A stretch of DNA of 64,000 nt from Bradyrhizobium iriomotense (GCF_018130765.1 NZ_JAFCJZ010000029.1:47781-111780); one strand, 5' to 3'; positions 26,410-35,442 are shown, counted from the stretch's first letter. Notes: generated by a model from the letters alone, not told the origin. Numbers and translations are program-made.

Positions 26410-27033
26410 ATGAAGAGGCTCGTTGTGCGCGCAGCCGCGTTGGTTGCAGCCGGCTGGACAGCTTCGGCAGGGGCCGCCGACATGAATTATGGAGGGCGCG
26501 CGCCCTATACCGTCAACCAGCCGCTCAATGCGTATAGCTGGGCCGGTCCCTATCTCGGCGGCAACATCGGCTACGAATGGGGCTCGGTCGACAACAATCC
26601 CTCAAAGCCGGCCGGCTTCGTCGGCGGCGTCCAGGCCGGCTACAATTTCCAGAACGGCCCGTGGGTGTTCGGCGTCGAGGGCGACATCCAGGCTGCTGGC
26701 GCCGACGACACCTTCGCGCCGTGGAAGTTCTCCAACCCGTGGTTCGGCACGCTGCGCGGCCGCGCCGGCTATGCCTTCAGCAACGTGCTGTTCTACGGCA
26801 CCGCGGGCCTTGCCTTCGGCGAGCTGCGCGCGCAGACGTTCGGCTGGACGGAGTCGCACACCACCGCCGGCTGGACCATCGGTGCCGGTGCGGAAGTCGG
26901 CCTCGCGCCGAACTGGAGCGCCAAGCTCGAATATCTCTACATCGATCTGTCGACGAGCCAGTTCGCAATTACCGGCGTGTCGAATGGCTACAGCGCCAGC
27001 GTTGTGCGCGCAGGCGTGAATTATCACTTCTGA
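26410..27033 (+). CDS. Outer-membrane beta-barrel protein (Omp25/RopB-like)
   Basis: The 207-residue protein has a signal peptide (MKRLVVRAAALVAAGWTASAGAAD). A barrel of alternating strands follows (AYSWAGPYLGGNIGYEWG, GGVQAGYNFQNGPWVFGVEGD, LRGRAGYAFSNVLFYGTAGLAFG, WSAKLEYLYIDL). It ends with the aromatic VNYHF required for outer-membrane insertion. This is the abundant small porin-like family of rhizobia. GGAG at 26399-26402 fits the ATG at 26410 better than the GTG just before it. A strong terminator follows. A CtrA-type box lies about 115 bp upstream. Confidence 0.93.
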   Translation: MKRLVVRAAALVAAGWTASAGAADMNYGGRAPYTVNQPLNAYSWAGPYLGGNIGYEWGSVDNNPSKPAGFVGGVQAGYNFQNGPWVFGVEGDIQAAGADDTFAPWKFSNPWFGTLRGRAGYAFSNVLFYGTAGLAFGELRAQTFGWTESHTTAGWTIGAGAEVGLAPNWSAKLEYLYIDLSTSQFAITGVSNGYSASVVRAGVNYHF

Positions 27034-27065
27034 TAGCTGAAGAAGAAAATACCGGACCACAGCCT

Positions 27066-27094
27066 CCCGGCCGCTCGCGGCCGGGACTTTTTTT
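27066..27094 (+). terminator. Rho-independent terminator
   Basis: CCCGGCCG pairs with CGGCCGGG across CTCG and is followed by AC and seven T. It ends transcription of the outer-membrane protein gene. Confidence 0.93.
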
Positions 27095-27122
27095 CGCGTC
27101 AGGCGTTTCGCGGGCAGGCCCG

Positions 27123-27338
27123 CTAGGACAGGATCACCAGGTTGACTGCCTTGGGTCCCTTCCCCTTCTTGTCCGGTTCGACTTCGAAAGTAATACGCTG
27201 TCCTTCGGCAAGGTCTTTCAGTCCCGCACGCTCTACAGCCGTAATATGAACGAAGACATCGCGACCGCCGTCATCAGGCTTGATGAAGCCGTAGCCGCGT
27301 TCGCCGTTGAAGAACTTAACTGTTCCCGTCATGGCCAT
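27123..27338 (-). CDS. Cold-shock domain protein (CspA family)
   Basis: This 71-residue single cold-shock domain has RNP1 KFFNGERGYGFIKPDDG and RNP2 DVFVHI, the nucleic-acid-binding surface of CspA proteins, which act as RNA chaperones. The ATG at 27338 follows GGGGGAG with proper spacing; a second ATG two codons on is also possible. The 250 bp upstream to rlmJ are AT-richer than the surroundings and probably hold the promoter and the long untranslated leader usual for csp genes. A GCGGGC/GCCCGC hairpin overlaps the stop codon. Confidence 0.94.
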   Translation of the reverse strand: MAMTGTVKFFNGERGYGFIKPDDGGRDVFVHITAVERAGLKDLAEGQRITFEVEPDKKGKGPKAVNLVILS

Positions 27339-27591
27339 CGGGAAACTCCCCCTCATTGCTCCTCCGTCGCGACGCAGACGCACGTCACGACATGACCGGG
27401 CGTTACGAAGCCCGTGAGAGCTGGCCATCCTTGGTCGGACCTCATTGGCCCGGCGGGATCTTTCTTAGGCCTTCACTCCGCCGCAACCATTCGCGGAAGC
27501 GGAACGTAAAGCCAGTCACGGAAACAGCATAATACGGTTCTTTGCAGATTGACTACCGCTACTGCATATTTTTCCCAAGAATGCCGGAGTG

Positions 27592-28452
27592 TTACGGCTT
27601 CGGCACCTCTAATCGGAATCTGGCAGCTCCGCCCTGGCCGAGCGGCATTTCCAGCTCGGGCAGGATGGTCTTGAGCTCGCTGTGCAGCGTGTAGGGCGGG
27701 TTGACGATCAAGAGCCCGGTGGAGGTGAGGGGCCCGCCATCGGCTTGCGGCGCAGCGCTGAATTCGAGACGCAGGCATTTGCCCGGTGGTTTTGCTGCGG
27801 CTGCGAGCCGCGCCACTGATTGTGCCAGCGTGTCGGTGGCGCGGCGGTTCTTGGCAGGATACCAGATTACATAGATACCGGTCGGCCACTTCGCGAAGGC
27901 TGCGGAGAAGGCTTCGCCCAGCCGTTCGAACTCGTCCTTTGCCTCGAACGGCGGATCGATCAGCACGAGACCGCGCCGCTCTTTTGGCGGCACGAAGGCC
28001 GGCAGCGCCATCCAGCCGTCGAGATCGACCACGCGGGCCTGCTCGTCGCGGCGCAGCACGTCGATCAGCGCCTTGCGCGCCTTCGGCTCGAGCTCGCAGG
28101 CGACGAGGCGATCCTGCGGCCGCAGCAGGCCGCGCGCGATCAGCGGCGAGCCCGGATAGGCCTTGAGCTCGCCCTTCGGATTGAAGGCGCGGACGATGTC
28201 GAGATAGGGCTTGGTCAGTGCGATGGTCTCGTTCGACAGGCGCGCCTGCATCAGCCGCGCGATGCCGGTCAGCCATTCGCCGCCGCGGCGCGCCTCGTCG
28301 CTCTCGAGATCGTAGAGGCCGGCGCCGGCATGGGTGTCGATGACGCGGAACGCCCCCGGCTTGTCCTGCAGATAGGTGATGATGCGCGCCAGCACGATGT
28401 GCTTGATGACATCGGCGAAGTTGCCGGCGTGGAAGGCGTGGCGGTAGTTCAT
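27592..28452 (-). CDS. rlmJ: 23S rRNA (adenine2030-N6)-methyltransferase RlmJ
   Basis: RlmJ methylates A2030 of 23S rRNA. The 286-residue protein begins MNYRHAFHAGNFADVIKHIVL, the hallmark start of the family. It has the SAM-binding VIDTHAGAGLYDL and the catalytic LIDPPFE (the DPPF form of the amino-methyltransferase box). It is monocistronic, preceded by a palindromic repeat. Confidence 0.94.
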   Translation of the reverse strand: MNYRHAFHAGNFADVIKHIVLARIITYLQDKPGAFRVIDTHAGAGLYDLESDEARRGGEWLTGIARLMQARLSNETIALTKPYLDIVRAFNPKGELKAYPGSPLIARGLLRPQDRLVACELEPKARKALIDVLRRDEQARVVDLDGWMALPAFVPPKERRGLVLIDPPFEAKDEFERLGEAFSAAFAKWPTGIYVIWYPAKNRRATDTLAQSVARLAAAAKPPGKCLRLEFSAAPQADGGPLTSTGLLIVNPPYTLHSELKTILPELEMPLGQGGAARFRLEVPKP

Positions 28453-28492
28453 GACGGAGAGTTACGACATCGGCGCCATGAAAGTAACTCCC

Positions 28493-28596
28493 GTCATTCC
28501 GGGGCGGTGCGTCAGCACCGAGCTATGGTGCGCAATTGCGCACCTGAAAATCTCGAGATTCCGGGTCTTGGTGCTAACGCACCATCCCGGAATGAC
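28493..28596. repeat. Palindromic intergenic repeat, family D
   Basis: It opens GTCATTCCGGGGCGGTGCG and closes CCCGGAATGAC, and shares the inner GGTGCGCAATTGCGCACC and GAATCTCGAGATTC-like (AATCTCGAGATTCC) core with the copy at 14684. It lies between RNase T2 and rlmJ, both leftward. Confidence 0.85.
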
Positions 28597-28614
28597 GCTG
28601 AAAGTGTTGCGCCT

Positions 28615-29307
28615 CTACCCACCCCTGATCGGCGGCATCGTCACCTGGTCGCGGCGGCAGGCGCGACGGTCGATCTCCTCGCAGGCGCGGAATTGCAGGT
28701 CCTTGCTGAGGCAGATGCGGACCTCGGACAATCGCGTCCGGTTGCAGGTGACCGAGACGGCGGCGCTGCTGAGGCCCGGATTGGCCTTGATGAAGGCCTC
28801 CTCGACGTCACCGGGCGCCACGGTCTTGGCCTGCGACAGATCGAGATATTCGGCCGGAATCTTGATCGCGGCGCGCGCTTTGCGGATCGTCTCGAAATAG
28901 CTGCGATCGGCGAGGCCCGAGCAGGTGCCGTGCTTGTCCCACTCGTTGAAGATCAGGCCCGGCGCCGGCATCAGGTCGAGCATCGAGGAGACGATGCTGC
29001 GGTTCAGCCGCGGCGCCGGCCGCTGGCAATATTCCGGAAAGCCGTTCTCATATTGCGGCCACAGCCCATGCACCACGAAGGCGTAGGGCCGGCCGCTGCA
29101 CTGCATCTGGGAGCGGCCGCCACGCTCGGCCGCTTCCTCGCAGAACGAGGGCGACCACGACAGCGACAGCACATAGAAATCGAATTCGCCCGGCGTGTTC
29201 TGCCGCCTGTCCTGCGCCTTCGCGCCGACGGCGAGCGACGCCAGGCTGGCGGCAAGGGTGAGTGAGATCACAAGACGGGAGAACGAACGCAATCTGGAAT
29301 GAAACAT
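28615..29307 (-). CDS. Periplasmic RNase T2 family ribonuclease
   Basis: RNase T2 enzymes cut single-stranded RNA through a 2',3'-cyclic phosphate. Both catalytic blocks are present: CAS1 (FVVHGLWPQY) and CAS2 (FNEWDKHGTC), each with its His. A signal peptide (MFHSRLRSFSRLVISLTLAASLASL, cut near AKAQ) sends it to the periplasm, and several Cys could form disulphides. The ATG at 29307 is preferred over an open upstream extension because the signal peptide starts there. Its likely role is RNA scavenging. Confidence 0.92.
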   Translation of the reverse strand: MFHSRLRSFSRLVISLTLAASLASLAVGAKAQDRRQNTPGEFDFYVLSLSWSPSFCEEAAERGGRSQMQCSGRPYAFVVHGLWPQYENGFPEYCQRPAPRLNRSIVSSMLDLMPAPGLIFNEWDKHGTCSGLADRSYFETIRKARAAIKIPAEYLDLSQAKTVAPGDVEEAFIKANPGLSSAAVSVTCNRTRLSEVRICLSKDLQFRACEEIDRRACRRDQVTMPPIRGG

Positions 29308-29426
29308 GGCGACGCCCCTCAACTAGACTGTGCAAGCGAGCCTAGCAGGCGATGAGAACATTTCAAGAACAAATTTCGGGCGCTGATCGTTCGGCCGCTT
29401 GATCGGGCCGAATCAGTGCGTTCGAA

Positions 29427-29888
29427 TTACTGCCTCGCGGCGCGGCAGGCCGGGTTGTAGGCCCAGTTGCGATCGAGCCCGACCACGCACCATTCGACGC
29501 CATTGCCGTAACCGGCAAAGCCGCCATCCTCGATGATCGAGAAATGCACCCTGCGCACCTTGCCGTCAGTGAGCATGGCCTCGCCGGTGCAATAGCGGCG
29601 CGGGATGTTGTCGGACTGCCAGGGCCGGAACGCGACCTCGCGAACGCCCGAGAAGCCCGTGATCTTCAACGAGGAATTCCAGAACGAGCTTTCCTTCTCC
29701 CAGAACTGGGTGGCGATCGTCGGCAGCGCCCTGTCGCAATCGGCGACGGCGCCGTCATAGCGCGGCCCGCTCAGCCAGAAGTTGAGCTCCAGCGGATTGG
29801 CGGCCCGGGCCTCGCCGAGCGACAGCGCCCCGAACATGAGGCCGAGCACGGCGGCGAAGCGGAGCGATTTCAGGGAGGGGGCGCGCAT
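29427..29888 (-). CDS. Small secreted protein of unknown function
   Basis: The 153-residue product has a signal peptide (MRAPSLKSLRFAAVLGLMFGALSL, cut near ARA-AN) and four Cys in the mature part, in VADCDRALP, RRYCTGEAM, VEWCVVGLD and NPACRAAR. These could form two disulphides. I recognise no family. The ATG at 29888 starts the signal; a longer TTG reading exists. It is read leftward towards RNase T2 and lies back to back with another small exported protein across about 180 bp. Confidence 0.75.
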   Translation of the reverse strand: MRAPSLKSLRFAAVLGLMFGALSLGEARAANPLELNFWLSGPRYDGAVADCDRALPTIATQFWEKESSFWNSSLKITGFSGVREVAFRPWQSDNIPRRYCTGEAMLTDGKVRRVHFSIIEDGGFAGYGNGVEWCVVGLDRNWAYNPACRAARQ

Positions 29889-30069
29889 GGGCAATCCGGA
29901 CAGCTGGGTCTTCGAAGCTGGGACGGTGCCGCGAAGGCCGGAAGAGGTCAAGTGCAGCGCGGCAACACTTCGTCAGGAGTTGACCAGAACGTCGCGGCCG
30001 GCAGGCCTCGGTTCTTTTCACTTTGGCCCCGGCACCGTAAACTGGCCCCAATCAATTGGAGTGACGGGA

Positions 30070-30363
30070 ATGCGAATCATTGCGGCCGCGGGCCTTCTTG
30101 CCCTGGGTATGATGGCGAGCCAGTCGGCGCGCGCCGATATCCTTCCAGTGCCTCCGTTCAAGGGCAACGACACCGGCGGTATCATTGCCTATTCGATGGC
30201 GAACCAGGTCGATGCGCGGCAGGTCGCGGTCGATCATTGCGCGCGCTACGGCAAGGTCGTCAAATTCCTGGGCGTGCAGGCCTATGAGGGGGGATACATC
30301 TCGTTCTCCTGCCGCTGGGTGCCCTATGGCGCCGCCGACCAGCCGATCCGCACGCTGTACTGA
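30070..30363 (+). CDS. Small exported protein of unknown function
   Basis: The 97-residue product has a signal peptide (MRIIAAAGLLALGMMASQSARA) and a short mature domain with two Cys (DHCARYGKVVK, SFSCRWVPYG). GGAG lies about 8 bases before the ATG at 30070. No domain is recognised. It is followed after 44 bp by the DUF3617 gene, with which it may be transcribed. Confidence 0.75.
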   Translation: MRIIAAAGLLALGMMASQSARADILPVPPFKGNDTGGIIAYSMANQVDARQVAVDHCARYGKVVKFLGVQAYEGGYISFSCRWVPYGAADQPIRTLY

Positions 30364-30407
30364 GGCGTTCTCGTAACGCGGCACTCTCTCAGCCGGGAGC
30401 TTCCCAC

Positions 30408-30938
30408 ATGACGCGCAAACTCGCTTTGCTCGGCTCGGCCCTTTGCCTTGTGTTGTCGGCAGGCAGCGCCTCTGCCGACGATCTGCCCGTGCGCAAGGCC
30501 GGTCTCTGGGAAATGAAGCTGGTCACGAGCGGCTCGCCCGTGCCCGAGATGACCATGCAGCACTGCACCGACGAGACCGTCGACAAGGAGATGAGCAACA
30601 ACATCTCCCCGATGGCCAAGCAGGTCTGCGCCAAGCAGGACATCAAGAAGACTGCGAGTGGCTATGTCAGCGATTCCGAGTGCAGCGTCGCCGGCGTCAG
30701 CACGACCTCGCATGCCGAGATCACAGGCGACTTCAACTCGGCCTATACGGTGAAGTCCTCCTCGCATGCGCAAGGCGGCGTCGCCGGCGCTGCGGGGCGC
30801 GATACCACCATGACGCTGCAAGCGAAGTGGTTAGGGGCCTGCAAGCCGGACCAGAAGCCCGGCGATATCGTCATGCCCGGCGGCTTCAAGATGAATGTGC
30901 GCGACATGGACAAGCTGAAGGCGCTGTTGCCGAAGTAG
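30408..30938 (+). CDS. DUF3617 family periplasmic protein
   Basis: The 176-residue exported protein matches the DUF3617 pattern: a signal peptide ending SASADD, then RKAGLWEMKL near the mature start, MQHCTDETVDKEM, a central DSECSVAGVSTTSHAEITGDF segment, and the TTMTLQAKWLGACKP strand. The family has no established function. AGCCGGGAG-type purines precede the ATG. A palindromic repeat follows the stop. Confidence 0.82.
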   Translation: MTRKLALLGSALCLVLSAGSASADDLPVRKAGLWEMKLVTSGSPVPEMTMQHCTDETVDKEMSNNISPMAKQVCAKQDIKKTASGYVSDSECSVAGVSTTSHAEITGDFNSAYTVKSSSHAQGGVAGAAGRDTTMTLQAKWLGACKPDQKPGDIVMPGGFKMNVRDMDKLKALLPK

Positions 30939-30963
30939 GTGAGATCGTAGCCGGGACGATCTT

Positions 30964-31116
30964 TCCCTCTCCCCTTGTGGGAGGGGGTGGCTCGCCGCGT
31001 AGCGGCGAGACGGGTGAGGGGTATCTCTCCGCGCGTGACTCTTTCAATTCTAAATTCGTAGAGGCAACCCCTCATCCGGCGCTTCGCGCCACGTTCTCCC
31101 ACAAGGGGAGAAGGAA
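30964..31116. repeat. Palindromic intergenic repeat, family E
   Basis: It opens with TTCCCTCTCCCCTTGTGGGA and closes with TCCCACAAGGGGAGAAGGAA, with smaller palindromes inside (CTCGCCGC...GCGGCGAG and GGCGCTTCGCGCC). Copies lie at 35245, 36065 and 51028. It fills the gap between convergent genes and ends 9 bp from the histidine kinase stop. Confidence 0.88.
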
Positions 31117-31124
31117 GAGCGCAG

Positions 31125-32513
31125 CTACACCGGTATCCTCACGCTCGCCCGCAATCCGCCCATCGGGCTGTCACCCAGCGTGATATCGCCGCCATGGGAG
31201 CGGGCGATGTCGCGGGCGATGGCAAGGCCAAGGCCGGTGCCGCCTTCGTCCTGGTTGCGGGCGTTGTCCAGCCGCAGGAACGGCTTGAACACCTCTTCGC
31301 GCAAATGCGCGGGAATGCCGGGGCCGTCGTCGTCGACCGTGACGGTCAAATAACGGTGATCGCGCTGGCCGGTGATGGCGATGCTCTTGCCGTAGCGCGC
31401 CGCGTTGGTGACGAGGTTGGCGAGGCAGCGTTTGAACGAGGCCGGCTTCACCGTCACCACGGGCAGGCCGTTGAACGCCACGGTCGCGGTGTGGCCGTGG
31501 CGCTCGGCGTCGCTGCGCAGCTCCTCGAGCGCCTGCGCCATGTCGGTCGGCTGCGACTGCTCGCCGGAATCGCCGCGAGCAAACGCGAGGTAGTCCTCCA
31601 GCATCATCGACATCTCGTCGACGTCCTTGCGCATGCCCTCGAGCTCCGGGCTGTCGCCGATCAGCGCCAGCTCGAGCTTGAAACGGGTCAGGATGGTGCG
31701 CAGATCGTGGCTGACGCCGGCGAGCATCGCGGTGCGCTGCTCCATCGTACGCTCGATGCGTGATTTCATCTCGAGGAAGGCGACCGCCGCGCGCCGCACC
31801 TCTCGCGCGCCGCGCGGCCTAAAGTTCGGCGCCTCGCGGCCCTTGCCGAAACTTTCCGCGGCATCGGCAAGGCGCAGAATCGGCTTGATCTGGTTGCGCA
31901 GGAACAGCACCGCGACGATCAGGAGGATCGAGGACGTGCCGACCATCCAGAACAGGAAGATTTCCGAGTTCGAGGCATAGGCGGCGCTGCGCTGCGCGAA
32001 CACGCGCATCACGGCATCGTCGAGCTGGATGCGGATTTCGACGAGGTTGGAGCGGCCGACCGTGTCGATCCAGAACGAGCGGCCGATCTGGCGGCCGAGC
32101 TGCACCGACAGCGTCTGATCGAGCAGCGAGAAGAACGGCTTCGGTCCCGGCGGCGGCATGTCGCCGGCGGGGAGGAAGTCGACGACGAGGCCGAGGCGTT
32201 GCTGCGCGATGCGGCGGATCTGGTCGCGGTCCTTGTCTTGCGGATAGCCCTTGTAGACGTCGATCAGCGCGGCGATGTCCTGCACGACAGCCGCTGACAG
32301 GCGGCGCGTCACCGTGTTCCAGTGCCGCTCCATGAACACGAAGGCGACGACCGATTGGAGGATCACCATCGGCACGATCATGATGAGGAGCGCGCGGGCA
32401 TAGAGGCCGGTCGGCATCCAGCCCTTGAACGCATTGCCCATCCAGCCATTGGCGGCGGAGACGCGGCCGGCGGCGCTCTTCAGAAGCGTCAGGCCGGTAT
32501 CGATCGTGCTCAT
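31125..32513 (-). CDS. Sensor histidine kinase, EnvZ-like
   Basis: The 462-residue kinase has membrane helices at about 40-61 and 185-206 flanking a periplasmic sensor loop of about 120 residues, then a HAMP linker and the phospho-acceptor His269 in VSHDLRTILTRFKL. The ATP domain has the N box (ANLVTNAARYG), G1 (DDGPGIP) and G2 (GTGLGLAIA). The residue after HDLRT is Ile rather than Pro, as in the EnvZ-like group. It is downstream of its response regulator (18 bp) and a MarR gene in one leftward operon. Confidence 0.92.
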   Translation of the reverse strand: MSTIDTGLTLLKSAAGRVSAANGWMGNAFKGWMPTGLYARALLIMIVPMVILQSVVAFVFMERHWNTVTRRLSAAVVQDIAALIDVYKGYPQDKDRDQIRRIAQQRLGLVVDFLPAGDMPPPGPKPFFSLLDQTLSVQLGRQIGRSFWIDTVGRSNLVEIRIQLDDAVMRVFAQRSAAYASNSEIFLFWMVGTSSILLIVAVLFLRNQIKPILRLADAAESFGKGREAPNFRPRGAREVRRAAVAFLEMKSRIERTMEQRTAMLAGVSHDLRTILTRFKLELALIGDSPELEGMRKDVDEMSMMLEDYLAFARGDSGEQSQPTDMAQALEELRSDAERHGHTATVAFNGLPVVTVKPASFKRCLANLVTNAARYGKSIAITGQRDHRYLTVTVDDDGPGIPAHLREEVFKPFLRLDNARNQDEGGTGLGLAIARDIARSHGGDITLGDSPMGGLRASVRIPV

Positions 32514-32531
32514 CTAGCGCGCTTCACTGAT

Positions 32532-33263
32532 CTATGGCGAGGCCACCAGGCGATAGCCGATGCCGCGCACCGCCTGCAGGAACAGTGGATTGGCGGGATC
32601 GGTCTCGATCTTGCGCCGGAGGCGGTTAATCTGCACGTCCACGGCGCGCTCGTTGACGCTGCCATTGCCGGTCAACGCGCTGCGCGGCACGGTCTCGCCC
32701 GGCGTCTCCGAGAGAATGCGCAGCATCTCGCGCTCGCGGTCGGTGAGGTGGATGACCTCCTCGCCCTGACGCAGCTCGCCGCGATCGAGATGGTAGACGT
32801 AGGGACCGAACGCGATCTTCTCGACCGTCGTGGCCTGCGGCGGCGGCGCGGCGCGCTTGAGGATGTTGTTGATGCGCAGCGCAAGCTCACGCGGCTCGAA
32901 CGGCTTTGCGACGTAATCGTCGGCGCCGATCTGGAGGCCCTCGATGCGGGCTTCGGCCTCATGGCGCGCCGTCAGCATCACGATCGGCACCGAGGAGGAG
33001 GTGCGGATGAAGCGGGCGAGGTCGAAGCCGGTCTCGCCGGGCATCATGACGTCGAGGATCAGGAGGTCGAAATGCAGGCCCAGCAGTTTCGAGCGCGCAT
33101 CGCCCGCGCTTGCCGCGGTGGTGACGCGATAGCCCTCACTGGCGAGAAAGCGCGAGAGCAGGTCGCGGATTCGGCGGTCGTCATCGACCAGCAGCAGATG
33201 CGGGGCATCGTCGGCCGGTTGCACCGGCGAACGGGCGAGCGTGGCTGCGAGCGGCACGGTCAC
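32532..33263 (-). CDS. OmpR-family response regulator
   Basis: This is a 243-residue receiver plus winged-helix regulator. The receiver has DDD at residues 27-29, phospho-acceptor Asp71 (ILDVMMPG) and Lys in VAKPFE. The C-terminal half has the DNA-binding segment RAVDVQINRLRRKIE and the wing VRGIGYRLV. A 20-residue lead precedes the receiver. Its start codon overlaps the MarR stop by four bases, and the kinase gene follows. The MarR plus OmpR-type pair resembles PetP/PetR of Rhodobacter; I infer orthology from architecture only. Confidence 0.92.
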   Translation of the reverse strand: MTVPLAATLARSPVQPADDAPHLLLVDDDRRIRDLLSRFLASEGYRVTTAASAGDARSKLLGLHFDLLILDVMMPGETGFDLARFIRTSSSVPIVMLTARHEAEARIEGLQIGADDYVAKPFEPRELALRINNILKRAAPPPQATTVEKIAFGPYVYHLDRGELRQGEEVIHLTDREREMLRILSETPGETVPRSALTGNGSVNERAVDVQINRLRRKIETDPANPLFLQAVRGIGYRLVASP

Positions 33264-33802
33264 TCCTTCGATTCTTGATTGACGGAGGCGAAGATCGTCT
33301 CCAGCACCTTGTCCGGATCGTCGCGGTCGATCATCGCGCGCAGGAAGCGCTTGACGGTCTCGGCATCCTGCGGCGCCATCTCGGCGAGCGCCTTGGTGAT
33401 CCGTGTGGTCTGCAGCCCGGCCAGCTTCTGTACCAGCGCTTCGCCCTTCGGCGTCGCGTAGAGCAGGCGTTGACGGCGGTCATTGTCGCCGGTCTTCTGC
33501 ACGATGTAGCCCTCGTCCAGGAGCTGCTTGAGCACCCGGCCGAGCGACTGTTTTGTGATGCGCAGGACGTCGAGCAGGTCGGCGACCTTCAGCCCGGGAT
33601 AGCGGTAGACGAAGTGCATGACCCGGTGATGGGCCCGGCCGAAGCCGAACGCCTCCAGCTCCTGGTCGGGATCGCCGACGAAATCGCGATAGGCGAAGAA
33701 CAGCAGCTCGATGATATCCCAGCGCAAATTGCTTCCTTCGGACGCGGCTGGCCTAGGCTCGGCGGCGTCATGAGAGGGAGTCGCGAAATTTATGTCAGGC
33801 AT
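33260..33802 (-). CDS. MarR-family transcriptional regulator
   Basis: The 180-residue winged-helix regulator has the MarR recognition helix and wing at VADLLDVLRITKQSLGRVLKQL and YIVQKTGDNDRRQRLLYATPKG, with the conserved D-x-R-R. The ATG at 33802 is preferred over an extension to 33847. An inverted pair ATTGA / TCAAT (33803-33824) touches the start codon and could be an autoregulatory operator. It leads the operon with the response regulator and kinase and is divergent from ilvE. Confidence 0.9.
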   Translation of the reverse strand: MPDINFATPSHDAAEPRPAASEGSNLRWDIIELLFFAYRDFVGDPDQELEAFGFGRAHHRVMHFVYRYPGLKVADLLDVLRITKQSLGRVLKQLLDEGYIVQKTGDNDRRQRLLYATPKGEALVQKLAGLQTTRITKALAEMAPQDAETVKRFLRAMIDRDDPDKVLETIFASVNQESKE

Positions 33803-34141
33803 ATTGACGTATCTTGGGTTCAATGTTACAAAACGATCGACCCGCACGAAATTTTAGATCGTTCCGCGTCGGGTAGCCATCGTAGCAGGGCGGCCAGAGA
33901 GAGCCGGACAGGCGGCGACGGCCGAAGCAGATCTACCGTGCGATTGTCGAGCGGCATTTCGGCAAAACATACTGGACTTCCGCCTTCCGCAAAAGCATGT
34001 CCTCGGCGACATGCTGGCCACGGAAACCGGCCGTAACATGGCTGGCGGCGGTCCGGCCAGAAACCCAATCAAGCCAGCCGGCCCGAAACGGGCAGGCGGG
34101 CGCCAGAAACAGCGCCGCCACCGGCAGCGGGAGGCAAGGAC
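33803..34141. promoter_or_regulatory. Divergent intergenic region marR / ilvE
   Basis: These 339 bases hold both promoters. The left 60 bases are AT-rich and include the ATTGA-N12-TCAAT dyad at 33803-33824 next to the MarR start. The remainder has short GC-rich inverted segments (for example GCCGGTAAC-like runs near 34030) but no gene I can support. GGGAGGCAAGGAC just before 34142 is the ilvE ribosome site. Confidence 0.45.
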
Positions 34142-35224
34142 ATGAGCATGAAATTCGACATCCAGCCCGCATCCAATCCGACGCCCGAAAAGGACCGTGT
34201 TGCCAAGCTGGTGGACCCCGGTTTCGGGCGGGTCTTCACCGACCATATGGCGGTCGTCCGCTACAACCAGGCCAAGGGCGGCTGGTACGAGGCCCGCGTC
34301 GAGGCGCGCGCCAACTTCCAGCTCGATCCGGCCGGCGCGGTCCTGCACTACGCCCAGGAGATTTTTGAAGGCCTCAAGGCCTACAAGCGCGACGACGGCG
34401 GGGTGAACCTGTTCCGTCCCGACGCCAATGCGCGGCGCTTCAGGGACTCCGCCGACCGCATGGCGATGGCGCAATTGCCCGAAGACGTCTTCATCGAGGC
34501 GGTCGAGCAGGTCGTGCGCATCGACCGTGCCTGGATGCCGGGCGGCGAAGGCAGCCTTTACCTGCGCCCCTTCATGATCGCGAGCGAGACCTTCCTCGGC
34601 GTCAAGCCGTCGTCCGAATACATCTTTGCGGTGATCGCTTCGCCGGTCGGCTCGTACTTCAAGGGCGGGCCTGCGCCGGTGTCGATCTGGGTCTCCGAGA
34701 ATTATACGCGCGCTGCGATCGGCGGCACCGGCGCCGTCAAGTGCGGCGGCAATTATGCCGCGAGCCTGCGCGCGCAGGCCGAAGCGATCCAGCACGGCTG
34801 CGATCAGGTCGTGTTCCTCGATGCGGTCGAGCGCCGCTATATCGAGGAGCTCGGCGGCATGAACATCTTCTTCGTGTTCGACGACGGCTCGCTCTCGACG
34901 CCGCCGCTCGGCACGATCCTGCCCGGCATCACCCGCGACTCCATCATCGCGCTCGCCCGCGACGCGGGCAAGACGGTGCGCGAGGAGCCGTATTCGCTCG
35001 ATCAGTGGCGCAAGGATGCGGCCTCAGGCCGGCTGAAGGAAGCGTTTGCCTGCGGCACCGCCGCCGTGATCTCGCCGATCGGCAAGGTGCGTTCGGTGAG
35101 CGGCGATTTCGAGATCTCGGGCGGTGCCGCCGGCCCCGTCGCCATGGGCCTGCGCAAGCAGCTCGTCGATATCCAGTACGGCCGCACCAACGATCCGCAC
35201 AACTGGATCCGCAAGGTGTTTTGA
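34142..35224 (+). CDS. ilvE: Branched-chain amino acid aminotransferase
   Basis: This 360-residue fold-type IV PLP enzyme interconverts Leu, Ile and Val with their keto acids. The size and the segments LHYAQEIFEGLKAYK, LYLRPFMIASE, VKCGGNYAASL (which carries the PLP lysine), LGGMNIFFVF and GTAAVISPIGKV fit the longer type-II BCAT group. AAGGA precedes the ATG. It faces the MarR operon and is followed by a family E repeat. Confidence 0.94.
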   Translation: MSMKFDIQPASNPTPEKDRVAKLVDPGFGRVFTDHMAVVRYNQAKGGWYEARVEARANFQLDPAGAVLHYAQEIFEGLKAYKRDDGGVNLFRPDANARRFRDSADRMAMAQLPEDVFIEAVEQVVRIDRAWMPGGEGSLYLRPFMIASETFLGVKPSSEYIFAVIASPVGSYFKGGPAPVSIWVSENYTRAAIGGTGAVKCGGNYAASLRAQAEAIQHGCDQVVFLDAVERRYIEELGGMNIFFVFDDGSLSTPPLGTILPGITRDSIIALARDAGKTVREEPYSLDQWRKDAASGRLKEAFACGTAAVISPIGKVRSVSGDFEISGGAAGPVAMGLRKQLVDIQYGRTNDPHNWIRKVF

Positions 35225-35244
35225 TACGAAGTACTCGCTGCGCT

Positions 35245-35442
35245 CTTCCTTCTCCCCTTGTGGGAGAAGGTGGCATAGGCGGCCTTCGGTCGCCGTTCTC
35301 AGGAACGCCGAAGCGAAGCTTCGGCTATGGCGCCGGATGAGGGGGCTCTCGCCACGCAGTCAAATCGACGCCCGCGGATAGAACCCCTCACCCGTCTCGC
35401 CGCTTCGCGGCGAGCCACCCTCTCCCACAAGGGGACAGGGGA
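35245..35442. repeat. Palindromic intergenic repeat, family E (long copy)
   Basis: Outer arms CTTCCTTCTCCCCTTGTGGG and CCCACAAGGGGACAGGGG enclose extra palindromes (AAGCGAAGCTTCGGCT, CTCGCCGCTTCGCGGCGAG). It occupies most of the 312-bp gap between ilvE and the DUF2314 gene. The last 95 bp of the gap probably carry the promoter of the latter; no other gene is seen. Confidence 0.88.
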
